Source: Methylomonas sp.
Lineage (GTDB): Bacteria; Pseudomonadota; Gammaproteobacteria; Methylococcales; Methylomonadaceae
Direction of reading: 5' to 3'
DNA length: 64,000 nt
Assembly (NCBI GenBank): GCA_026988155.1
Contig: JALSLW010000029.1
Coordinates: 1 to 64,000, forward strand
The translations under genes and the position numbers were made by a program. Positions within the stretch are counted from its first letter, which is position 1. Every line of letters begins with the position of its first letter. Of the stretch, positions 27,795-38,602 are shown piece by piece. The notes under the pieces were generated by a model. That model was not told the DNA's origin. It made no database searches and saw only the letters and a list, made by a program, of their open reading frames with translations.

Positions 27795-27828
27795 AATTTT
27801 CTTAGAGTGTAAACACTCTAAGAAAATT
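27795..27828. terminator. Bidirectional terminator
   Basis: Perfect 15-bp inverted repeat AATTTTCTTAGAGTG / CACTCTAAGAAAATT with a 4-base loop between convergent genes (paralog 3 and the DUF2959 lipoprotein). A and T tracts on both arms suit termination on both strands. Confidence 0.85.
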
Positions 27829-27926
27829 GCAAACTTGAACCATTTTTTGGACAGCTCGATCTGACGTGGGTTTCTTTTTAAGACGTTCCATAAGTGTAAA
27901 CGGCTACAAAGGGTCATCAATGTATT

Positions 27927-28574
27927 TTAATTCTTTTCCATAGAATTAATAAATGTATTAGCCTCATTGATGGATTTTTCCATTGCAACAATTAAGGTAG
28001 ATACATCAGACTTAATGCCGCTTAACTCTTCTTTCAGTGAAGAAATAGCTCTGGCATTCAGGTTATGTTTTAAATAAAGTACCTGGTCTTTAAATACAGC
28101 TAAAACGGGTTCTAATTTGGTTTCAGCACGTTCCATTGCCTGTACTAGCTGTTTGTATTGACGTCTTGTTGAAGTTAGCTGTTTTTTGCTGTTTCGCTTT
28201 AATGAGGCGCTGCTATATTGAGTGATCTCCTCTTCCCATTCTTCAAATAAGGCTTCAGAAACATCTTTTATATCATCAATGCGCTTTCTGACTAGCTTTG
28301 CCTGTGAGACGCTATCTTCGTATTCATCATTGAGCTTATTGTAGACAGCCTCTAAATCACCGCCTTTAAAGTTAGTAACGGCTGTAAATTGTTCTAAAGC
28401 CGATTTAAACTGTTCTTTGGTGTCTTCCTGGGTATCACGTGCCTTTTCAACCCGATGAATCATCAGATCCCTTTTAGGAATTCCGATGCTTTCAAGGCCA
28501 CTGTAATACATGCTTGAGCATGCTGTTAAAGTTAATAATGCTGTAGCAAAAAGGCTACGATAGATAACGGTCAT
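27927..28574 (-). CDS. DUF2959-family lipoprotein
   Basis: 215-aa lipoprotein with lipobox LTAC (Cys19) after a typical signal. The rest is almost all helix with heptad-like charge patterns (KRDLMIHRVEKARDTQEDTK, SLKRNSKKQLTSTRRQYK), consistent with a coiled-coil periplasmic protein of the DUF2959 family. Function of the family is not known to me. It is divergent from prfC across 105 bp. Confidence 0.8.
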   Translation of the reverse strand: MTVIYRSLFATALLTLTACSSMYYSGLESIGIPKRDLMIHRVEKARDTQEDTKEQFKSALEQFTAVTNFKGGDLEAVYNKLNDEYEDSVSQAKLVRKRIDDIKDVSEALFEEWEEEITQYSSASLKRNSKKQLTSTRRQYKQLVQAMERAETKLEPVLAVFKDQVLYLKHNLNARAISSLKEELSGIKSDVSTLIVAMEKSINEANTFINSMEKN

Positions 28575-28679
28575 AATGATTCCTATTTGATTGTTTCGAA
28601 GTATTATATTAGAAATACTCCGATTTATATAATCAGTTATAATTTGCGGTTATTTTTTAGATCAATAATTATTTAAAGT

Positions 28680-30260
28680 ATGTCAGAATTACTTTCAGAA
28701 ATGCAGCGTCGCCGTACTTTTGCCATCATTTCCCACCCAGATGCAGGGAAAACAACCATTACCGAAAAACTATTGCTCTTTGGCGGAGCCATTCAGCTGG
28801 CAGGCTCTGTAAAAGGACGTAAGGCGGCACGTCATGCAACATCTGACTGGATGGAGATGGAAAAGGAAAGGGGCATTTCTGTTACCACATCAGTGATGCA
28901 GTTTGAACATAAAGATTGCATATTAAATCTGCTTGATACACCTGGACATGAAGATTTTTCGGAAGATACCTATAGAACGTTAACGGCTGTTGATTCAGCG
29001 CTAATGGTAATTGATGTTGCAAAAGGCGTTGAAAATAGAACCATTAAATTAATGGAAGTTTGCCGTTTAAGAACAACGCCTATTCTGACCTTTATTAATA
29101 AACTGGATAGGGAAGGCAAGGAACCTATAGAATTGCTAGATGAAGTTGAGTCAGTTCTAAGCATTAAGTGTGCGCCTATGACTTGGCCTATAGGTATGGG
29201 GAAACGGTTTAAAGGGGTTTATCATCTGTATAAAGATGAGGTGCTTTTGTTTAGTGCTCAGCATGCCGGAAAAATTGTTGAAGCTGAAGTAATTAAAGGG
29301 CTTGATAATCCGAAATTGGACGATCTGCTAGGCGACCAGGCAGAAGAGCTGCGCGAGGAAATTGAATTGGTACAGGGCGCCAGCCATGAATTCGATCTGG
29401 ATGAATATTTAACCGGGGAATTGACCCCTGTGTTTTTTGGTTCAGCAATTAATAATTTTGGCATCATTGAACTATTAGATGCATTTGCTGAGTATGCACC
29501 TGCGCCAAAACCCAGAATGGCTGAGCAGCGTGAAGTTTCTCCGAAAGAACCGAGTTTTTCTGGGTTTGTCTTTAAAGTTCAGGCTAATATGGATCCATCT
29601 CATAGGGATAGAGTTGCTTTTTTAAGAGTTTGTTCAGGTGTTTTTGATAAGGGAATGAAAGTCAATCATGTGCGTCTAGGCAAGAAAATACAAGTAGGGA
29701 GTGCCATTACTTTTCAGGCTGATACACGTAAAAGTGTTGAAATTGCCTATCCAGGCGATATTATCGGTTTGCACAATCACGGTACTATTACGGTAGGCGA
29801 TACCTTTACTGAAGGTGAAGTATTAAAGTTTGGCGGTATTCCGTTTTTTGCACCTGAACTGTTTCGCAGAGTGGTTTTAAAGGATCCTTTGCGCGCTAAA
29901 GCTTTGCAGAAAGGCTTGGTGCAATTGACGGAGGAGGGAGCAACTCAGCTATTTAAGCCATTAAAAAATAATGACTTAATTTTGGGTGCGATTGGTGTGT
30001 TGCAGTTTGATGTGACGGCTCATCGCCTGAAAAGCGAATATAATGTTGAATGTGTCTATGATGCCATTGGAGTTAATACTGTACGCTGGGTTAGCTCGGA
30101 AAATCCAAAAAAACTGGAAGAATTTAAAGCGAAGGCGTTTGAAAATCTAGCAGAAGATGGCGGTGGGTATTTGGTTTATTTAGCCACTAGCCGTGTCAAT
30201 CTTCAATTAACAGAGGAGCGCTGGCCAGATATTACTTTTAGTGCAACCAGAGAGCTGTAG
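28680..30260 (+). CDS. prfC: Peptide chain release factor 3
   Basis: 526-aa GTPase that recycles RF1/RF2 from the ribosome (E. coli 529 aa). GTPase motifs HPDAGKTT (near residue 19), DTPGHEDF and NKLDRE are intact, along with the effector-like [14 protein letters not shown] segment. The C-terminal domain III is full length. It stands as an independent gene. Confidence 0.97.
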   Translation: MSELLSEMQRRRTFAIISHPDAGKTTITEKLLLFGGAIQLAGSVKGRKAARHATSDWMEMEKERGISVTTSVMQFEHKDCILNLLDTPGHEDFSEDTYRTLTAVDSALMVIDVAKGVENRTIKLMEVCRLRTTPILTFINKLDREGKEPIELLDEVESVLSIKCAPMTWPIGMGKRFKGVYHLYKDEVLLFSAQHAGKIVEAEVIKGLDNPKLDDLLGDQAEELREEIELVQGASHEFDLDEYLTGELTPVFFGSAINNFGIIELLDAFAEYAPAPKPRMAEQREVSPKEPSFSGFVFKVQANMDPSHRDRVAFLRVCSGVFDKGMKVNHVRLGKKIQVGSAITFQADTRKSVEIAYPGDIIGLHNHGTITVGDTFTEGEVLKFGGIPFFAPELFRRVVLKDPLRAKALQKGLVQLTEEGATQLFKPLKNNDLILGAIGVLQFDVTAHRLKSEYNVECVYDAIGVNTVRWVSSENPKKLEEFKAKAFENLAEDGGGYLVYLATSRVNLQLTEERWPDITFSATREL

Positions 30261-30308
30261 TAGAACAAGATATTTTAACCATTAAATTACAATGCTAAAG
30301 GAAGACTC

Positions 30309-31898
30309 TTGAAACTATTTCAAATAACTAAAAAAACTAACTTAATTATTGCCGTAGCAATTTTTTTTGTTATTTTTAGTAATTTTTCATTTTATAAAAA
30401 TGTTTTGGGTGTATATCCCTTAACTTTAAAAAATATAGGTTTTTTAGCTTCATTAGTTATAGTGCTGGTCAATGGAATTGTTATTTTTTTTACTTCACTC
30501 TGTACAAAATATACGACTAAACCCATCCTTATTTTTTTCTTAATGCTAACTTCGTTAACCAGCTATTTTATGGATAGTTATGGGGTTGTTATTGATGACA
30601 CTATGATTGATAACCTGGTTAAAACCGATGTGGCCGAATCATTAGACCTGTTAAGTTTTAAACTGGTTTTATATTTTCTATTCCTGGGTGTATTGCCATC
30701 GATCTATATCTATCAGGCCAATATCAATTATCAATCATTTTCCTCAGAACTATTCTCTGGTTTTAAAAGGATCATCATTTCATTGCTGGTTGCAGTTGCA
30801 GTTGCCTTGCCTTGCAGCAGTTTTTATGCGTCTTTTATACGGGAACATAAACCGTTAAGGTATTATACTAATCCAACATATTATATTTTTTCGGCGATTA
30901 AATATATTAATAATCAGCTTAAAGTTGATAGTAATGTACCTATGGCAAGGCTTGGGTTAGATGCTCATATTCCTGCGACAGATGACGGTAGGGAGTTGAT
31001 AATTTTAGTAGTTGGAGAGACTGCCCGAGCTAACAGATTCTCGTTAAATGGATATTCAAGAATAACTAACCCTCTTCTTAAAAAAGAGCAGGTGATCAGC
31101 TTTTCCGATTTTTATTCCTGTGGTACTTCAACAGCCGTTTCTGTCCCTTGCATGTTTTCACATTTATCCAAAAGCGATTTTTCAAATGCTAAAGCCAGGC
31201 AAACTGAAAATCTGCTGGATGTGTTGACATATGCAGGTGTCAATGTGCTTTGGCGTGATAATAATTCAGACTCAAAAGGTGTTGCTTTAAGGGTGGATTA
31301 CCAAAGTTTTAAAACTGAAGAAAAAAATACCATCTGTGATGATGAATGCAGGGATGTAGGGATGCTGGTAGGGTTACAGGATTATATTGCCCAGCATAAA
31401 GAAGGCGATATTTTTATAGTTCTTCATCAGATGGGAAATCATGGACCCGCCTATTTCAAGAGGTATCCGAAAAATTTTGCACACTTCACGCCTATTTGTC
31501 AGACGAATCAATTAGAGGATTGTACTTCAGAAGAAATTGGCAATGCTTATGATAATGCCATTTTGTACACTGATTATTTTTTGTCAGAAGTCATAAAATT
31601 TTTAAAGCTTAATTCAAAAGAGTTTGAAACAGCTATGTTTTACATCAGTGATCATGGTGAGTCACTGGGTGAAAATGGATTATACTTACATGGCTTGCCA
31701 TATATAATGGCTCCTGAAAATCAAATTCATGTGCCCGCAATTATGTGGTTTGGTGAAGGCTTTAAGGTAAATAAAGCCTTGGTGGCTTCAAGAAGTGCTG
31801 AAAAATATAGCCATGACAATATATATCATACCGTACTGGGTTTTATGGAAATAGCAACTGAAAGCTATAATAAAGAGCTGGATATTTTAAATCGGTAA
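30309..31898 (+). CDS. eptA: Lipid A phosphoethanolamine transferase
   Basis: 529-aa inner membrane enzyme with five N-terminal hydrophobic segments and a periplasmic sulfatase-fold domain. It transfers phosphoethanolamine from phosphatidylethanolamine to lipid A and lowers binding of cationic peptides. Metal and nucleophile motifs are VVGETARANRFSLNGY (Glu237) and CGTSTAVSVPCMFS (Thr near 273-275), then SDHGESLGENGLYLHG. Several Cys match the disulfides of EptA. The start is TTG 30309 with AAAGGAAG upstream; no ATG fits. The terminator at 31907 follows. Confidence 0.9.
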   Translation: MKLFQITKKTNLIIAVAIFFVIFSNFSFYKNVLGVYPLTLKNIGFLASLVIVLVNGIVIFFTSLCTKYTTKPILIFFLMLTSLTSYFMDSYGVVIDDTMIDNLVKTDVAESLDLLSFKLVLYFLFLGVLPSIYIYQANINYQSFSSELFSGFKRIIISLLVAVAVALPCSSFYASFIREHKPLRYYTNPTYYIFSAIKYINNQLKVDSNVPMARLGLDAHIPATDDGRELIILVVGETARANRFSLNGYSRITNPLLKKEQVISFSDFYSCGTSTAVSVPCMFSHLSKSDFSNAKARQTENLLDVLTYAGVNVLWRDNNSDSKGVALRVDYQSFKTEEKNTICDDECRDVGMLVGLQDYIAQHKEGDIFIVLHQMGNHGPAYFKRYPKNFAHFTPICQTNQLEDCTSEEIGNAYDNAILYTDYFLSEVIKFLKLNSKEFETAMFYISDHGESLGENGLYLHGLPYIMAPENQIHVPAIMWFGEGFKVNKALVASRSAEKYSHDNIYHTVLGFMEIATESYNKELDILNR

Positions 31899-31906
31899 AT
31901 TTTAAA

Positions 31907-31940
31907 TGTAAGGGCAAGCCACAAGGGGGTTGCCCTTACA
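31907..31940. terminator. Bidirectional terminator
   Basis: Perfect 11-bp arms TGTAAGGGCAA / TTGCCCTTACA separate the convergent eptA and pntB genes, 9 bp after the eptA stop and 10 bp from the pntB stop. Confidence 0.85.
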
Positions 31941-31949
31941 ATACTGTCA

Positions 31950-33341
31950 TTATGCTTTTAGAGCCTTTAATATAGCCTGCATACTTTCATTTGCATCACC
32001 AAACAGCATGCGTGTGTTCTCGTGTACAAATAATGGGTTGCCAACGCCCGCATAGCCTGCAGCCATACTGCGCTTTAATATGATGGTTGTCGCGCTTTTC
32101 CAGCATTCCAATACTGGCATCCCAGCAATTGGGCTGTTTGGATCATCCAATGCTGAAGGATTGACAATATCGTTGGCACCAATGACTACAGAGACATCTA
32201 TGCTGGGAAAGTCTTCGTTGATTTCATCCATTTCAAAAACTATATCATAAGGTACTTTGGCTTCTGCTAACAGCACATTCATATGTCCAGGCATCCGTCC
32301 AGCAACAGGGTGAATGCCAAAACGCACAGTTTTGCCCTGTGAACGAAGCAATTTAGTTATTTCATTCACTGTATGCTGAGCTTGTGCCACTGCCATGCCA
32401 TATCCTGGGATAATCATGATATTTTTTGCATCCTGCAGCAATTGGCTTGTTTCATCAATATTTATAGGAGATACATCACCTTCAACTGCTGTGGCCTTAG
32501 TGCTGACAGAGCCAAAACCACCTGCTATTACACTGAGAAAGTGGCGGTTCATGGCTCTGCACATAATGTAGCTTAAAATGGCGCCACTGCTGCCAACTAA
32601 GGCACCTGTAACAATTAATAAGTCATTACCCAGCATAAACCCTGTTGCGGCTGCGGCCCAGCCTGAATAGCTGTTCAGCATAGAAACTACCACGGGCATA
32701 TCTGCACCGCCAATGGCCATAACCATGTGTACACCAAAAGCTAGAGCAATTAGGGTCATTAAAATGAGTGCAAAAGTACCGCCTCCAGTTTCTGTTCCCG
32801 TTAAAAAAACTTCACCTAGCCAGACAGTAGCAATTAATAACCCTAGATTGAGCCAGTGGCGGGCCGGTAACAGAATGGGCTTACCACTAAGTTTTCCGCA
32901 TAATTTGCCAAAAGCAATGACAGAGCCTGAAAAGGTAACGGCGCCAATAAAAATGCCAATATAGATTTCAACCTCATGAATGGTTTTTTCTATCCCTTGC
33001 AACCCATTTGAGCTGTCAATAAAATTTGCATAGCCTACTAGCACTGCAGCCATGCCTACTAAGCTGTGCATTAAGGCAACCAGTTCTGGCATTTGTGTCA
33101 TTTCAACCTTTATAGCTGCCTTGGTGCCTATAAAAGCACCGATGAGCAGGGCAATGACTAATATAGTGTAGGAAGTGACTGAACCGCTAAAGGCAGTAGC
33201 GAGAATGGCAATAGCCATGCCCGCCATGCCAAAGTAATTGCCCCGCCGTGCCGTTTCCTGATGACTTAAACCGCTCAAGCTCAAAATAAAGAGAATTGAT
33301 GCGATAACATAAGACATTATGACTAAACCTTGTGACATCAT
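31950..33341 (-). CDS. pntB: NAD(P) transhydrogenase subunit beta
   Basis: 463-aa membrane subunit (E. coli 462) with about eight or nine transmembrane helices in the first half. The C-terminal NADP-binding domain III has the motif [13 protein letters not shown], with [15 protein letters not shown] and GANDIVNP. With PntA it couples proton entry to NADPH formation. It starts 9 bp after pntA. Confidence 0.96.
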   Translation of the reverse strand: MMSQGLVIMSYVIASILFILSLSGLSHQETARRGNYFGMAGMAIAILATAFSGSVTSYTILVIALLIGAFIGTKAAIKVEMTQMPELVALMHSLVGMAAVLVGYANFIDSSNGLQGIEKTIHEVEIYIGIFIGAVTFSGSVIAFGKLCGKLSGKPILLPARHWLNLGLLIATVWLGEVFLTGTETGGGTFALILMTLIALAFGVHMVMAIGGADMPVVVSMLNSYSGWAAAATGFMLGNDLLIVTGALVGSSGAILSYIMCRAMNRHFLSVIAGGFGSVSTKATAVEGDVSPINIDETSQLLQDAKNIMIIPGYGMAVAQAQHTVNEITKLLRSQGKTVRFGIHPVAGRMPGHMNVLLAEAKVPYDIVFEMDEINEDFPSIDVSVVIGANDIVNPSALDDPNSPIAGMPVLECWKSATTIILKRSMAAGYAGVGNPLFVHENTRMLFGDANESMQAILKALKA

Positions 33342-33350
33342 TATTTTCTC

Positions 33351-34907
33351 CTATTTTCTGAACATTTCAAGCATACGCCGAGTAACTAAAAAACCACCGG
33401 CAATATTGATGGAGGCAATAAGAATTGCCAATCCTGAGAGCAGAGTGATCATAAATCCTGGTGCTGAAATCTGAACCACCGCGCCAATGATGATAATGCC
33501 GCTAATGGCATTGGTTACGCTCATTAAAGGTGTGTGCAATGAAGCAGAAACGTTCCAGATAACTTGATAGCCAATAAAGCAGGCGAGTACAAAAACAGTA
33601 AAGTGAGACATAAATGATGCCGGTGCAATTGATCCCAGGGCGAATAAAGCACCGCCAATAATCAATAAAGGCAATAGCTGGCGGATTGGCTGGGGAATGA
33701 GGGACGGCCTTTCTTTAATATCTGACTTTGAAATGACAGGGGATTCAGTCTGTGGTACCGGAGCTGCCGAGACAGGAAGAGGAGGGGGAGGCCAGGTTAT
33801 TTTTCCTTGTTTGATAACGGTAGTGCCACGAATAACGTCGTCATCCATATTGACATCTATAATGCCATTTTTATCAGGGCATAGTTCAGTCAATAGATGC
33901 TTCAAGTTGGTTGCATAAAGCTGGCTTGACTGAGCTGCCAATCTGCTGGGGAAGTCGGTATAGCCAATTATGGTTACATGGTGTTTAACGACAACCTGAT
34001 TTTTTTCAGTTAATGAACAGTTTCCGCCCTGCTCGGCAGCAAGATCGACAATAACACTGCCAGACTTCATTGACTCAACCATGCCTGACGTTATCAGCTT
34101 TGGTGCCGGTTTTCCAGGAATCAGAGCGGTGGTAATAATGATGTCAACTTCCATAGCCTGTTTGGCAAATAAAGCCATTTCAGCTTCAATAAATTCTTTA
34201 GACATAGTTTTTGCGTAACCGCCTTCGCCTGAACCATCCTCGTCAAATTCCAGCATCAGGAATTCTGCATCCATGCTTTCTATCTGTTCTTTCACTTCTG
34301 GGCGAGTATCAAATGCACGGACTATTGCCCCCATACTTTTTGCCGTTCCAATGGCTGCAAGACCGGCAACGCCAGCACCAATAACTAATATTTTAGCCGG
34401 AGGCACTTTACCTGCAGCTGTAATCTGGCCGGTAAAAAAGCGTCCGAAATGCTGAGCTGCTTCAATAATGGCACGATAGCCGGCAATATTAGCCATTGAG
34501 CTGAGAGCATCCAGTTTCTGCGACCTGGACAGGCGGGGCACACAGTCCATCGCCAATACTGTCGCATGTTTTTCTGTCAGCTTTTGCATTAATTTGCCAT
34601 TCTGAGCTGGCCAGATAAAACTGATTAAATGACTATCTTTAGATAATAGTTCGGTTTCATCGGCAGCAGTTATTTCTGGGGGCCGTACTTTCAATACAAT
34701 ATCTGCATTTTTCCATAGTGTTTTAGCTGTTTTTCTTATGGTGCAGCCAGCTTCTTTATATGCTTCATCTGAAAAGTTTGAATCTAGGCCTGCACCGCTC
34801 TCGATACTAACGTCAAAACCTAGTTTAATGATTTGTTCGGCAACTGAGGGTGTGGTTGCAACACGTTTTTCGCCGGGGTGAATTTCCTTAGGTATACCTA
34901 TTTTCAT
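33351..34907 (-). CDS. pntA: NAD(P) transhydrogenase subunit alpha
   Basis: 518-aa subunit with the NAD-binding domain I ([36 protein letters not shown] near residue 170) and a C-terminal membrane part with four helices, so it is the fused E. coli-type alpha chain (510 aa). RBS GGCGGCGAT precedes ATG. It is the first gene of pntAB. Confidence 0.96.
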   Translation of the reverse strand: MKIGIPKEIHPGEKRVATTPSVAEQIIKLGFDVSIESGAGLDSNFSDEAYKEAGCTIRKTAKTLWKNADIVLKVRPPEITAADETELLSKDSHLISFIWPAQNGKLMQKLTEKHATVLAMDCVPRLSRSQKLDALSSMANIAGYRAIIEAAQHFGRFFTGQITAAGKVPPAKILVIGAGVAGLAAIGTAKSMGAIVRAFDTRPEVKEQIESMDAEFLMLEFDEDGSGEGGYAKTMSKEFIEAEMALFAKQAMEVDIIITTALIPGKPAPKLITSGMVESMKSGSVIVDLAAEQGGNCSLTEKNQVVVKHHVTIIGYTDFPSRLAAQSSQLYATNLKHLLTELCPDKNGIIDVNMDDDVIRGTTVIKQGKITWPPPPLPVSAAPVPQTESPVISKSDIKERPSLIPQPIRQLLPLLIIGGALFALGSIAPASFMSHFTVFVLACFIGYQVIWNVSASLHTPLMSVTNAISGIIIIGAVVQISAPGFMITLLSGLAILIASINIAGGFLVTRRMLEMFRK

Positions 34908-35187
34908 ATCGCCGCCTTTATTTAGAAGTGAAAAATCTATTAGAGTCTCGCTTATTTTTGATACCTGCCTCTTGGAGCATATGAGAAAGAGCGTTTGTTT
35001 TCAATCATTATTTTCTTCAACTGATTTTAACTAATCAGCATATTGTCGCCTGAGCAGTTGGTTTCTCTATTTTATTCGAATGACAAATTATGCTAAATGA
35101 TATATAGGACAGGCTTGTAATTAACTTTTGGAGGAGGGGGGTTGAGTGATTAAGGACATAAAATGTACCCAGGAACACATATAAAAC
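34908..35187. other. Intergenic stretch between pntA and fliK-like gene
   Basis: 280 bp containing the pntA promoter and the 3' end of the fliK-like transcript. I see no clear terminator, repeat or small ORF. Confidence 0.4.
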
Positions 35188-36960
35188 TTACACTTTTTGA
35201 TCAAACAGCGTTTGTCCTTTTATTTTCTGATGTATTTCAGTTTTTGGAACACCTATATTAGCGGACATGTGACCTGTATTTAATCCTGATTTTTCAAGCT
35301 GTGTTTTAAGGTAGTCCAAATGCTGATCTATTTCTTCCACTACTTCTTCGTTATCACTCCAAAATAGTGTGTTTATGGTCTGATCGTAACAGGTAATTTT
35401 GCAATAGATGGTTTCTTTTTCCTGGGGGGTAATGGTTACGCTGACAGTCCAGTTCTCATGCTCTTCAGGGGCATCTGCCTGCTGTTTTCGATCAATCTCG
35501 ACTCGGACAGTTTCTGCCTTTTCTTGTTCCACAAAAGGCAGGTCCAATACCCATACCTGTCGAGCACTGTCTTCTTTTGGCAGAGATGCAAATTGGTTTA
35601 GAATTATTTTGGCCAGGCTGTTTTCAGTTTTTTGCTGCATTTCCTTAAGTAGATTAATTTCTGCAGACTGCATTTTTGTTTCTTTGCTGTGCTCTACTTC
35701 CTGTTTAAGCATCTGCTGAAATTTTAAAAGTAAGTTTTTAAAGTCTGGCTGACTAAGGTCTGTCTCTCTATTTACTGCAGACTGAGCCAGCTTAGCCTCT
35801 AAAAATAGCCCTGACTGAGTAATAAGCTTTTTTAATTGCTTATGATCAATTTCTTTGAGTTGAGGTATACCATTTAAAATCTCTTTTGCTAAACGTTTTA
35901 AAGCATCTGGAATGTTTTCATTATTATTGATAAGTGTGAATTTATCTGTGAGCTGTCCTATAAGTTCTGATGGCTGCTGCTGAATGGGAAATAGCTGTTT
36001 AACTGACTCTAGGATTCTTTGTTCAGAATTGGCAGTCTGTGAAAGAAGTCTGAATTCTATTTGGCCTTTGGTTTTGAATGCTTCCAGCTGTATCTGTTCT
36101 CCCAGTTTTATATTGTCTAGGGCAAAAGGTCGGCTTTTAGGGCCTGATGCCATCGACTTGATCAATTGCTGTCTGTCTAGTGTGAAAGCTGATGAGCTAT
36201 TGTTGAGAGGTATTTGCAATCTAATTTGATTGTTCTTCAGCCCAATAACCGTTGCAGAAACAATGTGTCCCTTGATTGGATTTAGTTTAGCGTTATCTGC
36301 GATTTTAAATTCAGAATTTAGTCCTGATGTTTTAACTTCAAGCTGTATTTTTTGCCCAGATTTATAGTTGTTGATTTGGATAAGGTTTTGCTGTAGTGCA
36401 AATTTAGAGACTTTAGAGTCAGCGGGTATTAATTGCTCTTTTGTCAGAGTAATAATCGGGTTTTTCTGTTGTAAAATATTTTGTTTCTGCTTGCTGGATT
36501 CATCGTTTTGTATAGCAGGGGAAGTGTAAAGCTTTAGCTGAATAGCATCCTTGCTGATAGCGACTATTTTTGCAGAGATTATGATGGGAGTGGTAACGCT
36601 TTTTACATGCTCAACAGCTTTTTTGATCTGATCGGCAGGAATAGACTGTTTAAGAATAATAGCTTCTTTGTTTAAAGGGTTGTTAAGGGCTGCATTTAAA
36701 ATTTTAAATTCAGCCACCGGTGATAATTTGGTGACAACTAAATCAAGGGTCTGGCCAGGTTTTGATTCAAATGATTGATTGCTTTGTAAATGAAGAGTTT
36801 TTTTTGATGAAGTGATTTCTACTGCCAATGTTTGGGTTTTACTCTTGGAGCTAATTATTTTAACCTCTAATTGCTGGTTCAATTTCAGCTTGAGTGAATC
36901 TGTTTTAGATAGGGGGATTGCAGAGGGTTTATTCTGTGTCAATAGAGGTTTAATATTCAT
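35188..36960 (-). CDS. fliK: Flagellar hook-length control protein FliK-like
   Basis: 590-aa Gln/Lys/Ser-rich protein with low-complexity repeats in the first 400 residues and a folded C-terminal domain. That domain (VRVEIDRKQ, WTVSVTITPQEKETIYCKITC, INTLFWSDNEEVVEEIDQHLDYLKTQLEKSGL) fits the FliK C-terminal (Flg_hook) domain that switches export specificity once the hook is complete. It lies 5 bp after an HDOD gene, away from other flagellar genes in the window. The assignment rests on the C-terminal domain. Confidence 0.75.
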   Translation of the reverse strand: MNIKPLLTQNKPSAIPLSKTDSLKLKLNQQLEVKIISSKSKTQTLAVEITSSKKTLHLQSNQSFESKPGQTLDLVVTKLSPVAEFKILNAALNNPLNKEAIILKQSIPADQIKKAVEHVKSVTTPIIISAKIVAISKDAIQLKLYTSPAIQNDESSKQKQNILQQKNPIITLTKEQLIPADSKVSKFALQQNLIQINNYKSGQKIQLEVKTSGLNSEFKIADNAKLNPIKGHIVSATVIGLKNNQIRLQIPLNNSSSAFTLDRQQLIKSMASGPKSRPFALDNIKLGEQIQLEAFKTKGQIEFRLLSQTANSEQRILESVKQLFPIQQQPSELIGQLTDKFTLINNNENIPDALKRLAKEILNGIPQLKEIDHKQLKKLITQSGLFLEAKLAQSAVNRETDLSQPDFKNLLLKFQQMLKQEVEHSKETKMQSAEINLLKEMQQKTENSLAKIILNQFASLPKEDSARQVWVLDLPFVEQEKAETVRVEIDRKQQADAPEEHENWTVSVTITPQEKETIYCKITCYDQTINTLFWSDNEEVVEEIDQHLDYLKTQLEKSGLNTGHMSANIGVPKTEIHQKIKGQTLFDQKV

Positions 36961-36965
36961 TGCAG

Positions 36966-37847
36966 TTAACGCAGCATTTGCCGGATATCTTCAATTTCAT
37001 CCTTTGCCTGATCAAGAATATTAATGCTCTGGTCAATACTCAGACAGCCGGAGACTAATTTTTGATAGGCAGGCAGTTCATCCATTATAGGCATTTTTTT
37101 ATTATCAACCTTGCCAATAAAACTATGTAACTGAGAAATCATCACAATATCCGTATAATCTGGTGCATCTCCACTTTCTCTATGCCAATCTTCAGCATGG
37201 CTGATAACATCTTCAAAATCTCTGGGGAAATCCCACTGCCTGATTATCTGTATTCCAATTTCAACACGCAATTTTTTAACTGTTTCTAACAGATCCCTTG
37301 GCCTTGCTAAAATATCCGGATGCCTATCGGCATAAGTCAAAATGGGCACCACGCCAATATCATGTATCAAACCAGCCAGCATTGCTCTGTCAGGGTCAAA
37401 GCCTGGGGTTTTATGCGCAAAAACGGCACTAATGGCTGCAACATAGCTACTGTGTGTCCACAGCTCCTGCATTTTTTTTCTAATGATAGGGGATTTTGCG
37501 TTAAACACTGCTTTCATGGCAAAAGCGGTGATAATATCTTGGGACGATTTAAGGCCAATACGTGTTAATGCTTCCGGACAGCTTTCAATTTTTCGTCTGC
37601 CGCGGTAAATGGGGCTATTGGATATTTGTATTAAACGGGCAGTAATTGAAGGATCTGTTTGCACAACACGGGCAATTTTACTGTTATTTGCTTTGTCATC
37701 ATTAATTGCTCGGCGAATTTTAAATGCAACATCTGGAATAGTGGGCAAAGCAAGCTTATCAGATCTCATAAATTTATAGCAATCGAGATATAAACGGTTT
37801 TTAGCTAAATCAGAGGCTGTTTTTAATGTGTTTTTTGTAGCGGTCAT
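36966..37847 (-). CDS. HDOD-domain signalling protein
   Basis: 293-aa protein with a single HDOD domain from about residue 33 (LPTIPDVAFKIRRAINDD, VVQTDPSITARLIQISNS, IGLKSSQDIITAFAMK, LIHDIGVVPILTYAD). HDOD proteins bind or process signals related to cyclic nucleotides and often affect motility. The pairing with fliK suggests a link to flagella. A partial HD motif (HDIG) remains but the full metal site of HD-GYP is absent. It is first in a two-gene operon with fliK. Confidence 0.85.
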   Translation of the reverse strand: MTATKNTLKTASDLAKNRLYLDCYKFMRSDKLALPTIPDVAFKIRRAINDDKANNSKIARVVQTDPSITARLIQISNSPIYRGRRKIESCPEALTRIGLKSSQDIITAFAMKAVFNAKSPIIRKKMQELWTHSSYVAAISAVFAHKTPGFDPDRAMLAGLIHDIGVVPILTYADRHPDILARPRDLLETVKKLRVEIGIQIIRQWDFPRDFEDVISHAEDWHRESGDAPDYTDIVMISQLHSFIGKVDNKKMPIMDELPAYQKLVSGCLSIDQSINILDQAKDEIEDIRQMLR

Positions 37848-38365
37848 ATCATTCTATTAAAAAGGAAAGCTTTTTTGTCATCTGCACAGTTGATTTTAGT
37901 TTAAAAATGCCAGTTTCGTTGAGACATTGGAAATGATGCTGCAACTCGCGCTTTCAGAATAGGTGGTTTGGGTTGAATATGGCTAGATAGGATAAATCTG
38001 CCACATGACAGTAACCTATTGCCTGAATAGGTTTTTGTGCCATCTTTAATTTATATTTTAAGAATGGTATCGACATAGCTTAATTATTGTCAATATTTTT
38101 TATAATAGCTAATGGAGCAGAGCCAAATCATTATTGAAAGCTGCTTTAATATAATTATTCTTTATTTTCATATGTTTAATGAACTTAAAATCCACCGGCT
38201 ACCTTTTTGTCCATTACTAAAAAAACAAAATACGTAATCAACCCCCCTGTTTATTGTCAATTGCTTTTACACAAGCAGAATAATTCAGGCTGTTCTTTTG
38301 AGCTGTATCAATAAAATAAGTATATATGTATTAAATATCAGTATGTTATGGTTATTTTAAGAAGG
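37848..38365. other. Gene-free AT-rich stretch
   Basis: About 520 bp with no supported ORF, between the HDOD gene start and the sigma-54-type promoter of the next PEP-CTERM gene. It should hold the HDOD promoter and possibly upstream activator sites for the RpoN promoter. No repeat or RNA is recognised. Confidence 0.4.
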
Positions 38366-38381
38366 TGGCATATATTATGCT
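38366..38381 (+). promoter_or_regulatory. Sigma-54-type promoter of second PEP-CTERM gene
   Basis: TGGCAT-N5-ATGCT with the GG-N10-GC spacing of RpoN promoters. It lies 222 bp before the ATG. The matching element before the paralog at 23304 makes chance less likely. Confidence 0.6.
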
Positions 38382-38602
38382 TTTGTATAATTGTGAGAAT
38401 TAAATCCTGTTGAATATCATGTTAATCAAACGAAATAAATCGATTTAAGAAGATAAAAAAATATTTCGATTTTTGAGGATATGCCGTTCAAAGGTATTTA
38501 AAAATAGTGTCTTGTCATTCATAGCTGTTAGAAGATTATAATATTCTGATACCTGTTGTGATAAAGATTAGGTTAGTTCCAATTAAATATATAGAGAAAA
38601 TT

